DNA from: Stromatinia cepivora
Taxonomy: Eukaryota; Ascomycota; Leotiomycetes; Helotiales; Sclerotiniaceae
Direction: 5' to 3'
DNA length: 64,000 bases
Assembly (NCBI GenBank): GCA_014898415.1
Contig: RCTD01000011.1
Span: forward strand, 1,116,001-1,180,000
Shown here: in pieces, positions 1-11,568 of the stretch
Layout of the letters: each line of letters opens with the position of its first letter
Numbering within the stretch: the first letter of the stretch is position 1
Position numbers and translations under genes: made by a program
Notes under the pieces: generated by a model
The model's input: only the letters and a program-made list of their open reading frames with translations
What the model was told of the DNA's origin: nothing
Database searches by the model: none

Positions 1-88
1 TTCAAGATTTTTAGATTATCTAAAAATATTAATCTTAGATAAAATAATAGGTGAATTCAAGATCTTTTTAGATTATCTAAAAATATTG
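1..88. repeat. dispersed AT palindromes, left edge
   Basis: Two copies of a near-palindrome, TTTTTAGATTATCTAAAAA, lie at about 9-27 and 65-83, each followed by TATT. A shorter half-copy (CTTAGATAAAA) sits between them. The same core recurs near 5.2-5.4 kb, 9.9-11.2 kb and 18.1-18.5 kb. It has no coding potential. It could be the worn terminal repeat of a small DNA element. Confidence 0.6.
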
Positions 89-645
89 ATATGAATAAAT
101 TCTTTTATTAATCACTTATTTTAACCGGTTAGAATATTAATTAGTTATATTTTATAAAAGTTTTATATTTCATTTTATGATAACAATTATAAATAGCTAT
201 AATCAATGATAAATATATTTTCAATTGTAAAGTTCTTTATTTATATCTTTTATAATAATTAAAGTCAACAAAACAATCAATAATATAAACTTCTTTAATA
301 TCAATACCTTCACTTTCTATTTATTCCTTTATTACAAAATGTCTTTCTATCCTGATTCACCCCTTATATATGATCGAAAAACTGTACCCCCCCTTACTAT
401 TATGTTTAAATTAAATGGATAGGATTTTCCGTTAGTTTTGAAGTTATTTTTCCCTTTCTTAATAGATTTTTATTTAATAAAGTATTTTATATATTTTGTT
501 TAATTATTAGGATAAGTTTATACACTTTTTATTCAGAAACTTATTTTGTAGAAAATCAGAATATTATTGAAGGGTAAATGAATACACAGAAATAGATTAA
601 TTGGATATATCTGGCATCTTGTAGGCAATTGATAATTGTAGGTTT
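89..645. other. AT-rich spacer
   Basis: I see no gene or recognisable element here. A short C-run occurs at about 387-393. No open frame of useful length is present. Confidence 0.5.
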
Positions 646-862
646 AATTATAAATACAAAGTCTCTTTGAATTAATAATAACAAATTAAAGATATTCCAA
701 TATCTTTAAGAATTCCTTTAGATGAAATATAAATACAAAATCCTTTTGAATTGATAGTTAAACATTTTTTTCAAATGAAATATAAATACAAAGTTCTTTT
801 GAATTGTAATGAAGAGTTTTTTCTAAATGGAATATAATTACGAAGTCCTTTAGAATCAATTG
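646..862. repeat. degenerate 53-bp tandem repeat
   Basis: Four copies of a segment reading roughly TATAAATACAAAGTCCTTTT followed by GAATT start near 646, 726, 779 and 832. The last three are spaced 53 bp apart and the first 80 bp away. The copies differ mainly by transitions. No protein is evident. Confidence 0.65.
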
Positions 863-1009
863 AATCGATATATTGTATATCGTGGTTCATTTTAATATTA
901 TAATTATTATTTGTTATATACTCTGATAAGTCTTGCACAATCTTTCCTTCAATTTTTCCCTGATAAGTTTGATCTCCTAATAATTATAAATCCTCTAAAT
1001 TGTTCATCG

Positions 1010-1149
1010 GGATCCTTTATCTTTTTTTGTAATTGTTTATAATAGAATCTATTTATGGATCTTTTATTTCCTTTTGCAATCGTTTGTGGTAGAATTTGTT
1101 TATAAATCCTTTATTTTCTTTTATAATCATTTATAGTAGAATCTATCAA
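1010..1149. repeat. 47-bp tandem repeat, three copies
   Basis: Three consecutive units of about 47 bp (1010, 1056, 1103) each begin GGATCCTTTAT or a variant and end with a variant of TAGAATCTATTTA. Most differences between units are C/T or G/A. Confidence 0.7.
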
Positions 1150-1937
1150 TTAGTAAAAAAGGATTTCAAGTCTTTTAAGAGTAGTTAGCGTTATCCTATT
1201 ATAGATTATTTACTATCCATACTTATCATCTCCTTATTTGGTTCAGCTTTATATTCTTTATTTAATCCTGAATCTTTATTATCCTTTTTCTTTGAATTAA
1301 TATTCTCTATCCATTATCTAATCCAATCTTTCTGTTATTCTATTGGTTAATTATAACTATCTCAATCAACCCATTGTTATCGATAGTTATATAATGTATA
1401 TCTGATCTTTTTTGTTCTTAATTGTAATTAATAATCTATTGATGATTATGATTCTTTTTTGATCCAATTGTAATGGATTATATTTCTATTATTATTAACT
1501 TTCTGAAACGAAATCCTTATAAGAATATTTAGATTATATAGGTTTTGTAAAACAAATTTATATATTATAATAAGATCAAAAAGTTTATAATATAATTCGA
1601 AATTTGTATTAACAACTTTTGATTATCAAAAAGTTTGTTTCTTTAATTGTTAATAAATTTATAAATAATATCATAATCTTTATAAATTAAAGATTCTATT
1701 ATCGTATAATTTCTGTATCATTCAATATCCAGTCGATAATGTTGATGATGGGTGAAGCAGATTATAAAGATTCTTTAGAATTATACGGCTTGAAAAAATT
1801 TTCCTGTTTGCTTTTTATGTTATATAAATGTTTATTCAGTTAGACAGTTATCATTACCATTCATATCAATATCCAGTTTTAGATCTTTTAGAAAGTTCTT
1901 TATCTAAATATTTCATTGTTATTTTATTGAATTCATT
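1150..1937. other. AT-rich spacer upstream of transposase remnant
   Basis: No gene is recognised. The last 200 bases may hold the eroded 5' end of the transposon whose transposase begins downstream; no clear terminal inverted repeat could be identified by eye. Confidence 0.4.
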
Positions 1938-3694
1938 ATGGTTAATTATTCTTTAATACAAAAGCAAATATTTTCCAATCTTTATCAAAATACTATTTCG
2001 TTAGGTATCAAAATCCAAACCAAATGGATTACCTATATTTGAAATCAGAATAAATCCTTCAATCGAATCACGAATACAATAATCCGAAATTGGGTGTGGA
2101 TAATGGATAATAAAGAGTTTTTTATATCACCTAAAAAGATTCAAAAGTGTAAAGGGAAAAAGGAAGGGAAAGGCAGAGGACAGCAATATATTATAATCGA
2201 AGGTATTTTAATTCGCTGCCTCAATATATACGCATAAATGAATGTCAAAATCTCGAATGCAGTTATCCAATGGATAGCCTTAAAAACTTGAAACGAAGGC
2301 TTCTTTAAAGTATTTCCTAATTTCATTGTATCATAATAATGGGTACAAGATTTTAAGTAAAATCATATTTATATATATATCGATGAAACCTTTAAAAACA
2401 AAAAGCTTTACGATACACCAATATTCATCCCAATTATTCAATGCTTTTTCGATTTTAACGGTTGTTTGACTTACAAATATCAGTTCTTTTTATATAACAT
2501 ATATAATATTGATTATTTTTTATATAAAATATCTATCAATCCTAGGTAATACTTTATATGAACCGGTGTGATAATAGTTAAACCTTATAATAGAGATTTC
2601 TATTCAAAATCCTTTTCGATCATTATAATAATATGTACGGATGGTAGCAATTGGATAAAACTGATTATCATTTTTTAGAGATCTTTAGGTTTCATTATTG
2701 AAAAAGAAACCGTTAAGCAAATTTAATGCCCTTCCAATATTTATTTAATCTTCAATAATATTAACTACATTATATGCGAAGTCACCATAGAATAATTAGA
2801 ACAAGTTTTTTTTATAAAAAGATATCCTTCACAAAAAGATTTTATTAATAATTATATCCTCATATTAATAAACAGTTTTTCTGTTTATTTAGACAATAAT
2901 ATCTCTTTTACCAAGGCAATAGATACTCTTAAATACATTCGCTTTGTTATCCCTGGTGGCTTCATTGACTACCTTCAACCTTGCAATCTAATCGTCATCC
3001 TCCCATTGTGAATCAATTATAAGAAATTCGAAAATGATTGGTATGTTTGAAATATCGTGTATTATTATAATCCCTTTTATATTGTATTGTATTATAAAAC
3101 CGATATTATATAATTCATATTATAGACTGCCTTTACTATTTATCCTACCATTGAACAAAAAACCATCAATTGTTTCAAAAGTATTGGTGCAAATGTTAAT
3201 ACAGATAGAAATGAAGATCGTATATTATATATGAAAGGATTTAATCAACAATTGATTGTTGATCGTATTTGGCCTGACGACCTCCCTTATCGATCTAGAG
3301 ATGTTGAAACTTATTAATCGCCTTTTATCAATTATAGGGATTCCAACGATACGAATTAGATATCTGCTGAATACTTCGATAATCATTAAAACATTAATAT
3401 TGAGGATATATCTGATTTATGGCAAAATATAGAAACTATTGATTTGATGGATGCTTCCTTTTATAATGATATTGCTGATTATATTGATCTTGAGTTTAAT
3501 AACAATAATCAAAATAACAGCAATATAGGAGAGGGTTCGTCTCATAATATACCTATAAAATTGGATAATGAAAATGAGATATACGAATCCGAAGCTTCAC
3601 TAAAGGTTCTCGAATCTTGGGAAATGGAGATCAATGATACTATTGAAATTGATACTGGAATTGAAGTTAGGAAAGGAAAAGCAAAAGCTTTGTA
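1938..3694 (+). pseudogene. pogo-like DDE superfamily transposase, RIP-decayed
   Basis: One frame stays in register from the ATG at 1938 to the TAA at 3692-3694, about 585 codons, interrupted only by stops of the kind RIP makes. The N-terminal part (about 2076-2330) resembles the HTH/CENP-B-like DNA-binding half of pogo-type transposases: IIRNWVWIMDNKEF, then a basic stretch with GKGRGQQ, then ISNAVIQWIALK and a WVQDF block. The catalytic half follows, with NIDYFLYKISIN near 2500, CTDGSNWIKLIIIF near 2640-2680, and VIPGGFIDYLQPCNLIV near 2950-2995, which matches the VIPGGxTxxLQPLDVxVN signature of DDE_1 enzymes. The C-terminal 80 codons are acidic and stop-free. Such enzymes cut and paste DNA transposons in the nucleus. 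This copy is inactive. Family assignment rests on motif memory; Fot1/pogo or a sister group are both possible. Confidence 0.75.
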
Positions 3695-5231
3695 ATATTT
3701 CACATAAAATATCGTTTAATTCAATTCAATAATTTACAATACAGATGTATTTCCCAAAATGCTTTTTTTCTAGATCCAAAATCCCTTTTCAAATTTCTAT
3801 TTCCTTTTTTGAAATTTATATACCCCTATATATCCATTCTATATACTTTTCGTTTTGCTAACCTTTTGTGATATCTATATAAACCTCTTCTCAATTCTTC
3901 ACTTTATATAAAAGCATTATTAACTTCAAAAATCTTTTCTTTAATAGAATATAGCTCAAATTCGCTTCCAAAAACTATATTAACTAATTTATCCAGATCT
4001 TCGGGTATTCCAATACCAGATCATCTAATTCTTCATCTGATTCTTCCAAAGATTCTCCCTTGCTAAAAAAATGAATTACAATCACTAGTTCGTTGTCTTT
4101 ATTCTTTAAACTTAATAGATTATTATAACCGTTATTTGAAGGTAACAAAGAAAAAGAAAAAGATAACGATTCTGAAGAAGATGATAACTATAAATAAGAT
4201 AATGATATATATAATAGCAATAAAGATGATGGTGAAAAGAAAGAAGATGATAAGCCCTGCCCTGATAATTGTAAAGGTGGAAGGTTTTTGATTGGTAATA
4301 ATGGATTTTGAGCCGGTATTTGGAGTTCATATTGTAGTATAAATCTTACTCCATATAATCGCATATATAGAAAATATATAGCGTAATTAAATGATTATAG
4401 AATATTTAAAGGGCCTAATATATATAACAAAAGATTTAGTGATTTGTACCTTTCATCTTTTCTTTCATTGTTCCTCGAAATGTATATCGACGATGTATCT
4501 AAAGGCCCCCTATTCCATAAATAAATCAATACCCAGACTGTATAATTTAGGTGTATATAAAGGTTATAAAACATATAAAATGAATACAGAATCAAATTCA
4601 ATTGATCATTATTTAAGCCAAGTTTTGCCGTATCTACAAACAGGAATTTATAAAACATTAAAGGCAATCCATTTGGATCCAAAAATGATTAATTAATATA
4701 TAAAAAATCAATTTGTATGGATAAAGTCCCTTTTCTATTTATATAACCCAATAGTAATGATATTCCTATATCCTTTCCAATATCGATAATTGGGAACTGA
4801 AACAATCGTTTATGATATTATTGTAGAATATCTATAGAAACTGTATATAACACCACACCAATTATATAATCTGATAACAAATCCTTTATATAAGGGTAAT
4901 CCATTGTGTAGCTTATGAATATAAGAATATAAGGTGTTACAATTGGATCATAAATAAATTTAATAGTAAGAATCTATAGTATAAATATTTTGTCCAGCAT
5001 TTTTGTATAATTTTCAAAAAAAGAAAAGTATTATAATAAAAAGTATATCTAAAGCTTCCTTTTTTTTATTCAATAATTTATAAAACTTACCTTTATAACC
5101 CCTTTTTATCCAATCCATTGAATAAAAAATTACAAAAGGATTTAAAAACTAGTTATAAACAAACCCGTTAAAGGTCTACCCGATTAATATAAAACTTGCT
5201 TATATTAACCCCCACTCCATAAACCTTTTAA
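3695..5231. other. unassigned AT-rich stretch with a 101-codon open frame
   Basis: This may contain the 3' end of the pogo-like element. An open frame on the plus strand at 4391-4696 (101 codons, starting MIIEYLKGLIYITKDL) overlaps a 95-codon frame on the minus strand, so coding is doubtful. I do not recognise either product. No terminal repeats were found. Confidence 0.3.
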
Positions 5232-5357
5232 AACCCACATTTTTTAGATAATCTAAAAAACATTCCTATTAATTTATATTTTTAGATAATCTAGAAATTA
5301 TGAATTTTAGATAATCTAAAAATTATAGATTTTAGATAATCTAGAAAACATTAGACT
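5232..5357. repeat. cluster of TTTTAGATAATCTAAAA palindromes
   Basis: Four near-palindromes of the form TTTTAGATAATCTAGAAA or TTTTAGATAATCTAAAAA occur within 126 bp, spaced roughly 25-50 bp apart. The core AGATAATCT pairs with itself apart from the central bases. This is the same family as at 1-88. Confidence 0.7.
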
Positions 5358-5768
5358 TAAATGATTTCGGGGTATTATATAGCCTAGATTCAATGAATTA
5401 AAGATATTACAAATATTATAAATAGATATAATAACAAAATAATATATTATACAAAAATACTTTTATTTCCTATATCAATCTATTTACTATATTTATCTTC
5501 TACAAAACCTTATTATTCGCTTTCAATGCTTTTTTCTACTAGATTTCATCCTATTAAATTCATTCGAAAATACTTTGATATCTATCCCATCATTTTACTC
5601 GAAAAAGAATTCTTCAGATATAAAAAGTATTTGTATAACATTTTTTGATATTATATTAGTATTTAATAATATATCGATTTACTGATCTTGAATTTGCTTA
5701 CCTTCAGTTTGTATAAATAATATTATAACTATGAATTCAACTTCCGATACTGAAATAATAAAGATGAT

Positions 5769-6012
5769 TTTTAACATTGAAACAACAAAAACAGTTTCCA
5801 ATGTTGAAATAACAAAGGGAATAACAAAAACAGATTTCAATACTAAAACAGTAAAGAGAGCAGTAAAAGCGGTCTTCAATACTGAAGCAACAGAGGAAGT
5901 AATAGAAACAGATTTCAATACTAAAGCAATAAAGAGAATAGTAAAAACGATTTTCAATATTGGAATAGTGAAGGGAATAGTAGAGGTGATTTCCAACACT
6001 AGTATTATAAAA
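5769..6012. repeat. 39-bp coding-compatible minisatellite
   Basis: Five complete 39-bp units plus partial ends; four consecutive units begin TTCAATAC or TTCAATAT (about 5875, 5914, 5953 and one before). The period is a multiple of three, so both strands stay open: plus 5731-6099 (122 codons) reads a 13-residue repeat such as NTKAIKRIVKTIF, and minus 6167-5679 (162 codons) reads a hydrophobic version. The latter is the longest open frame in the window. Neither resembles a known protein to me. The openness may be only a by-product of a 3n repeat, but the lack of stops stands out in an otherwise stop-riddled region. Confidence 0.75.
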
Positions 6013-6248
6013 TCGGGTTTTGATATTAAAACAGCGAGATTTGCTTTTGATATCGAATCGATTTTTCGTTTTCGAATATTTCTAATCTTATCATTTTGAA
6101 TAACTTCATACTTACATTTTCTGAATTGCAATTTTGTATTAATATAAATCCCAATCTTGATCAACAAAATATATTCATTATTTAATAGTTATCTTACTTA
6201 CTTTTCTATCAATACATTTGACTCTTTTTCCATCTCCATTTTTGTCTA

Positions 6249-6396
6249 TACCCTTATCTACCACCTTGTCTACCTCCTCACCCACTATTTCGTCCACTAC
6301 TTCATCCACCACTTTGTTTGCTATCTCATCTGCCACCTCGTTTGCCATTTCGTCTACCATCTCGTTTGCCATTTCGTTTACCACCTTATCTTCCTT
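6249..6396. repeat. 12-bp minisatellite (about 12 units)
   Basis: A C/T-rich array of roughly twelve 12-bp units resembling CCACTTCGTTTG, with unusually high G+C for this window. Read on the minus strand (ORF 6384-6178) it gives a regular four-residue repeat: MVNE-MANE-MVDE-MANE and so on, ending in DK repeats. The plus strand reads Ser/Thr-rich or Tyr/His-rich frames without stops. Whether any frame was coding is unclear. It lies about 240 bp from the 39-bp minisatellite. Confidence 0.7.
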
Positions 6397-8763
6397 TTCA
6401 TTTTACTCCCTATTATAATCCACTACATAATGAAAATTCATTTTCATTTCCTTTAATTAATATAAATTGAATTCCTTTACTTAACATATCATCTTTTGAT
6501 AATAAATAATAATACTAATAGAAATCATAAAAAATATAGATTTTCGATTAGTAAAGTTACCGGATTTCGAATTAGAATTATCTTTTGTATCAGAAATAAT
6601 TATATATTTGTTATTTTCGAGTATAAAAAGATTACCCTTATTTTCGAATCTTTTTTTATTCTATTTTAAAAGGATTTGAATCTTATATAACACTTAGTTT
6701 TCAATAGATTTATTGAATGAAATATCATCAATTCGATCAACACCAATATGAAGTATAAAAGATTCGTAATATTTCTTCTAGCCCGCGTTTTTCAAATCAA
6801 ATATAATGAAGATTTTATTAGATTTTTGAAAATCCTCAATAAAATAAATCGTTTTTTTATTGAATTTTATATCTTTTTTTCATTATATCAATTGTAATAG
6901 ATTCATTTTACTAATATCTTAAGCCAAATGAGGAATACCAAAGTCAGAAAGAAAAATGAACTTTTGAAATTGAATCGATATTAAGCTTTCCCATGGAACA
7001 GCAATCTATCGAATCTTGCACTTGCGATCTCTTTTTGTAATTTTATTATTGTTATCAATATAAATTGTTTTGGTATTTTTATTTATGAGAAGTTTGGATA
7101 CAGCGTTTTCATTGATTTCGGATTCATCATTATTATCTTCATTATTATTGATTGCATTCTCCGGATTGCTTTTGCTATTTGAAGAGATATATTTTGATTG
7201 AGTTTTGGATATATACTTTTCTTGTGATGTTTTCTTAATCAAATTAGCCTATGGAATTTTATATTACAAAAGGTCATTTGTATCCTTAGAAAATTGATGT
7301 TTAATATTCGATGGAAATAATTCGATCTTTAATTCAATAATTTGAAAATCAATAAATATAGGAATAATATTTTTGAAAAAAAGAACGAATTGTTTATTTA
7401 TAATAAAAAGGGGAAATTGAATAATAAAAAATATATCAATATCCAGTAGATATTCGAAGGTAAAACTTTGGGAGATATAAGATTGTATTTTTAGAAAAGT
7501 AAATATTAAAATATGAAAGTGGAGATTTAGGTTGCGGTATTTTATAATTGCAGGGTATAAGTAAGATTTAATATAAATACATAAAGTTTAACTAATATAA
7601 TGAATAGGGTTTATTTTGTGAATTTCTAATCTCATTTTTTCAATCAATTAATTTACCTATTATTTAATCATTTTCTTATTTATCGATTTATAATAAATAC
7701 AAACAAATATAATAAAAAGTATATTGTTGTTCTTTAAGGTTATTGAATTTGCTAATAATATATATAAATAGAATATTTTAATCAAACAAAGGATTGAATT
7801 ATTATTAATAAAAAACAAATTCACAAATACAACCCTATTTAAATTTAATAATAGCAAATAGAAAAGAATATTATAAGATAGAGGTATTGATTTGATTGAT
7901 TATTTTGAATACTATTAATTACAAATATAATTTTAAATCGCTATTAAATTGTATATTAGTATATTAATAATAATGATATTAATCAAACCTCATTTATACT
8001 ACTTTTTCACCCTCAATTTTATCAATCCCTTTGATTACTAAAGTTCTTTCAAACTCTTTTCCAAAATCAATAGATATATCGTTATATCAATAAGAATCTT
8101 TGAAATCTATAATATCTAAGTTTCTATAGTATATAATTGTATTATTTAAATTCCTTGTAGACGAAGTATCAAACAATTATAAATCTATATTTAAAATCTT
8201 AGCTTTTATTATTACATCAAATATTTCGGTATAAACGTAAGATTATATCGATTTCACAATGATTATAGCTTACAAAAATCTCAACAATAGAACAAGGAAT
8301 GAAATACAAAAAAATGAATCTGATATGCCACCAAATTTGGTTAACCAATGGATTATTAAAGTTCGGCGATTTACAGAAGTAGTATACAACTTAGTATAAA
8401 AGAAACGAAAGGAAAAAGCCAAGCAATAAACTAAACAAGATAAAAAGGGTAGTTTTGGTAGTGGATTGAGAAAAGAAATATAGAGATTAGAGAATGTTTG
8501 GTTTTATCAAAGTATGAATATAAGAAAGATACGAAATAGTAAAGGATATTAAACATTTATATTATTCTTAAGTTATAAAGTTTTATGATATTATTGTATA
8601 TACGTATAATTGAATAATAGTTTTGGGAATACTATATTTAGATAAATCAAATTGATAATAAAGATTGTAAATATATGATAAGATTTCAAAGAATAAGAAT
8701 TCTCCTTTGTTTCAATTGTATATATAAAGAAAAAATAATAATAAATCTATTTTTTATTAACAT
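6397..8763. other. unassigned AT-rich stretch
   Basis: No gene is recognised. A 78-codon Asn-rich frame on the minus strand (7242-7006) is low complexity. Around 8290-8480 a plus-strand frame reads MPPNLVNQWIIKVRRF then a Lys-rich stretch with RIP-type stops and may be a fragment of an old protein; I cannot name it. Confidence 0.35.
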
Positions 8764-9062
8764 TCCCCTTCTTTAACCTTCCCCCTTTCTTCAGAAATCC
8801 TTTGAGTTTATTATAATCAGGTTAGATTCAATTTTCACTCTACTAACCCTCCTTTGCCCCCTCTTTCTTTCCTCAGAAATCCTTCGAATTTATTATGGTC
8901 AAATTAGATTCAACCTTCACTCTACTAAAATCCTCCTCCCTTGCCTTCCCTTTTTTTCCTTAGAAATCCTTCGAATTTATTATGATCCAGTTAAATCCAA
9001 TTTTCATTTTACTAACATTCCTTTCCTTTACCCCCCCTCCCTTCTTCGAATTTATTATAATC
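8764..9062. repeat. tandem repeat of about 90 bp, four copies
   Basis: Four pyrimidine-rich units carry the conserved core AGAAATCCTTCGAATTTATT followed by a variant of ATGATCAAATTAGATTCA and CTACTAA, joined by C/T-rich linkers of variable length. The linkers hold C-runs (CCCCCC near 9030) that stand out in this AT-rich setting. Confidence 0.75.
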
Positions 9063-9888
9063 AGATAATACCTATAATGAAAAAAAGTATTAATAATATA
9101 CAATTGTAGATTTATGAATCTAGATTCTTATATTTTCTTATTTTTATAATTCAAGATAATCTTTTCTATAAGTAAGTTTTAATATATCTATTAATCCATT
9201 ATCTATTTGCTCTCTTAAAATTTATTAAAATCCTTAAAAGAGTATGGAAGAGATAAAAAAAGGGGAAGAGGGGGAAGAGGGAGTAATGAGGTATACAAAC
9301 GAAATCTAAAGAGAATATAATCTAAATAGAATGAATAAGATATTAATCTTTAATCGATATAAGAAAGGTATATCAAATTGGAAAGTAATAAATTTGAAAT
9401 CATTTTCAATATATATATAATTTTATGAATCAAATTTAAATTTGAGATATATTATTAGCTTATTACCTTCAATATTCAATAATTCAAATTCAACTTATAC
9501 TACTATATTATAAGATATTAAACTTTTGAAATTTAAATCATAAATAAAAACCTTAAGATTATATTCTATTCTATAACTAAATATATATTTATACTCCTAT
9601 ACATTTCTATATCTAATTGTAATTATTCTAATTCTATATTAATTGTAAAATATTAAACGAAATAAATTATCACTAAGGGTAGCCTGATTTATTATTTAGA
9701 ATATGAAATCTTTTTGTATAAAATCTCGATTTATAAAATGAAGAAAACAAATCTGTGAAATATTTTTTTAGAATAATAGTTAAACTAAGATTTCGATATA
9801 AAACGCCAAATATAAGAAATAGTTAATATAGAATGAAATAAATATTTAATAAAACATTAAGAGAAAGATATATTGGATATTTGTTAAT
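9063..9888. other. AT-rich spacer
   Basis: No gene or element is recognised. A purine-rich patch (GGGGAAGAGGGGGAAGAGGG) occurs near 9261-9282. Confidence 0.4.
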
Positions 9889-11236
9889 AATCTTTTATTA
9901 TTAGAAAATCTAAAATCTATCTTTTTAGAAAATCTAAAAAATACATTTTTCCTTAAAGAATTTCAAAATCAATTCCAAAAAAAAGGAGAAATGAAGAAGT
10001 AACTATATTTTTGGAAAATCCAAAAATAATAAATAAAATAGAATTGTTTTTTACTTTATAGTTTTATTAGAGAATCTAAAATTTATTATTTATTAGAAAA
10101 TCTAAAATCTTTTTTTTAGAAAATCTAAAAAATACATTTTCATTTAAAGAATTTCAAAATCAATTCTAAAAAAAAGAGGAATGAAGAAGTAACTATCTTT
10201 TTTGGAAAATCCAAAAATAATGAATAAGATAGAATTGTTTTTTACTTTATAATTTTATTAAAGAATCTAAAATCTATTATTTATTAGAAAATCTAAAAAA
10301 AAATATATTATCCCTTGAAGAATAGAATTTTAATATCAATTTAATAAAAAAAAAAAATATAAAAAAAGAATAAAGAAATAATTATCTTTTTTGGAAAATC
10401 TATATTATAAAAGATAGTTATGTCATTTGGTATCATTGTAATAGGAAATAATAAGAATAAATAGTAATATACTAAATTGATTTGAGGATTGATCAAAAGG
10501 ATTAATCTTTATATATATATTTAGAATAGACGATAAAATCATTTGAATAAATAATAATGATTTCCTTATAGATTATAAATATAATCATTATGAATAGAGT
10601 TTTTAATAATTAATTTGATAAGAATATATATATCTATAAAAAAAATCGTAATAATCAATATAACTTTGCAAGAAGTTTGCAAAGTTATGATCACATAAGT
10701 TTCATATGGTTTTACATAGGATATAGGTTTTTCCGTAACAATCTAAAAATAATGAATAATATAGAATGTATAAAAAGATTACGGCACCCATAGGTTCAAC
10801 CTAAAATCCTCTAGCATACCTGCCAATGGTTTGTATAATCTAGCCTGTTTAGATAATCGTGTTACTAATCACAATGTATACGCCGAAGGATTTTAATATC
10901 TTTTGATTCGATGATTTTATTATTAGAAAATTTAAAATCTATTATTTATTAAAAAATCTAAAAAATATATTCTTTTTAAATAATTTCTATATCAAACTTT
11001 GAAAAAAAATAGTAAAGAAGTTATTTAAGAAGGTATCTTTTTTAGATAATCTAAAATATATTATTTATTAGAAAATCTAAAAACTGTTTTTTCCTTTAAA
11101 TAATTTCAACATCAATTTAAAAAAAAAAAAAAAAAAAAAAAAAGAATAAACAGCTATCTTTTTTTAGAAAATCTAAAAATTATTCCTTTTTAGAAAATCT
11201 AAAATCTATCTTATTAGAAAATCTAAAAAAAGTATT
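9889..11236. repeat. satellite-like array, unit about 180 bp, interrupted
   Basis: Units begin near 9892, 10062, 10250, 10912 and 11040. Each carries two or three copies of the palindrome TTTTTAGAAAATCTAAAA, then a segment resembling AAGAATTTCAAAATCAATTC, a poly-A run, and a GAAGTAACTATC-like tail. The array is interrupted between about 10380 and 10911. A 25-nt A-run occurs at 11119-11143. Copies differ mostly by short indels in homopolymers. Confidence 0.7.
10380..10911. other. non-repeat segment splitting the satellite array
   Basis: About 530 bp with no similarity to the array. It holds a perfect 12-bp inverted repeat, ATAACTTTGCAA and TTGCAAAGTTAT, with a 5-nt loop at 10660-10688. It also has a higher-G+C patch at about 10775-10890. 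It could be a small inserted element; no target duplication was found. Confidence 0.45.
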
Positions 11237-11568
11237 ATGAGTAAGCTATTATAGTACAATAAAAATATATTTCTGATTAATAATCAAATTATTAATCTAT
11301 CTAGGTACTGTCTACATCTTTGTTTTGTATTTTATTAACTTTTTTTATTATTTCAATCTTCGTTCATTCTTCTTTTTATTATTATTTTATAATAATCTCC
11401 AGATTTTTTAATATTATAATAGAAAAATTATTCTCAAATGAAGAGATTGAAGATAGTAAGTTTATAAACTATTAGGAAAAGAATTACAACTTTATCGAGT
11501 ATATTTTAATAAAGATTATAAATATTTTTTTTCCTTTAATCGATTTAATAATAGAATTTCTAAAGATA

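Noticed and set aside
4391..4696. Candidate 101-codon gene
   Set aside because: An opposite-strand frame of 95 codons covers the same bases and neither shows a recognisable domain; left as an unassigned note.
10775..10890. Possible tRNA gene (GGTTCAACC resembling a T arm)
   Set aside because: The bases around GGTTCAACC do not form a five-base-pair T stem, and no acceptor, D or anticodon arm can be placed.
9889..11236. CRISPR array
   Set aside because: Repeats are variable and AT-rich, spacers are not unique sequences of constant length, there are no cas genes, and the context is eukaryotic.
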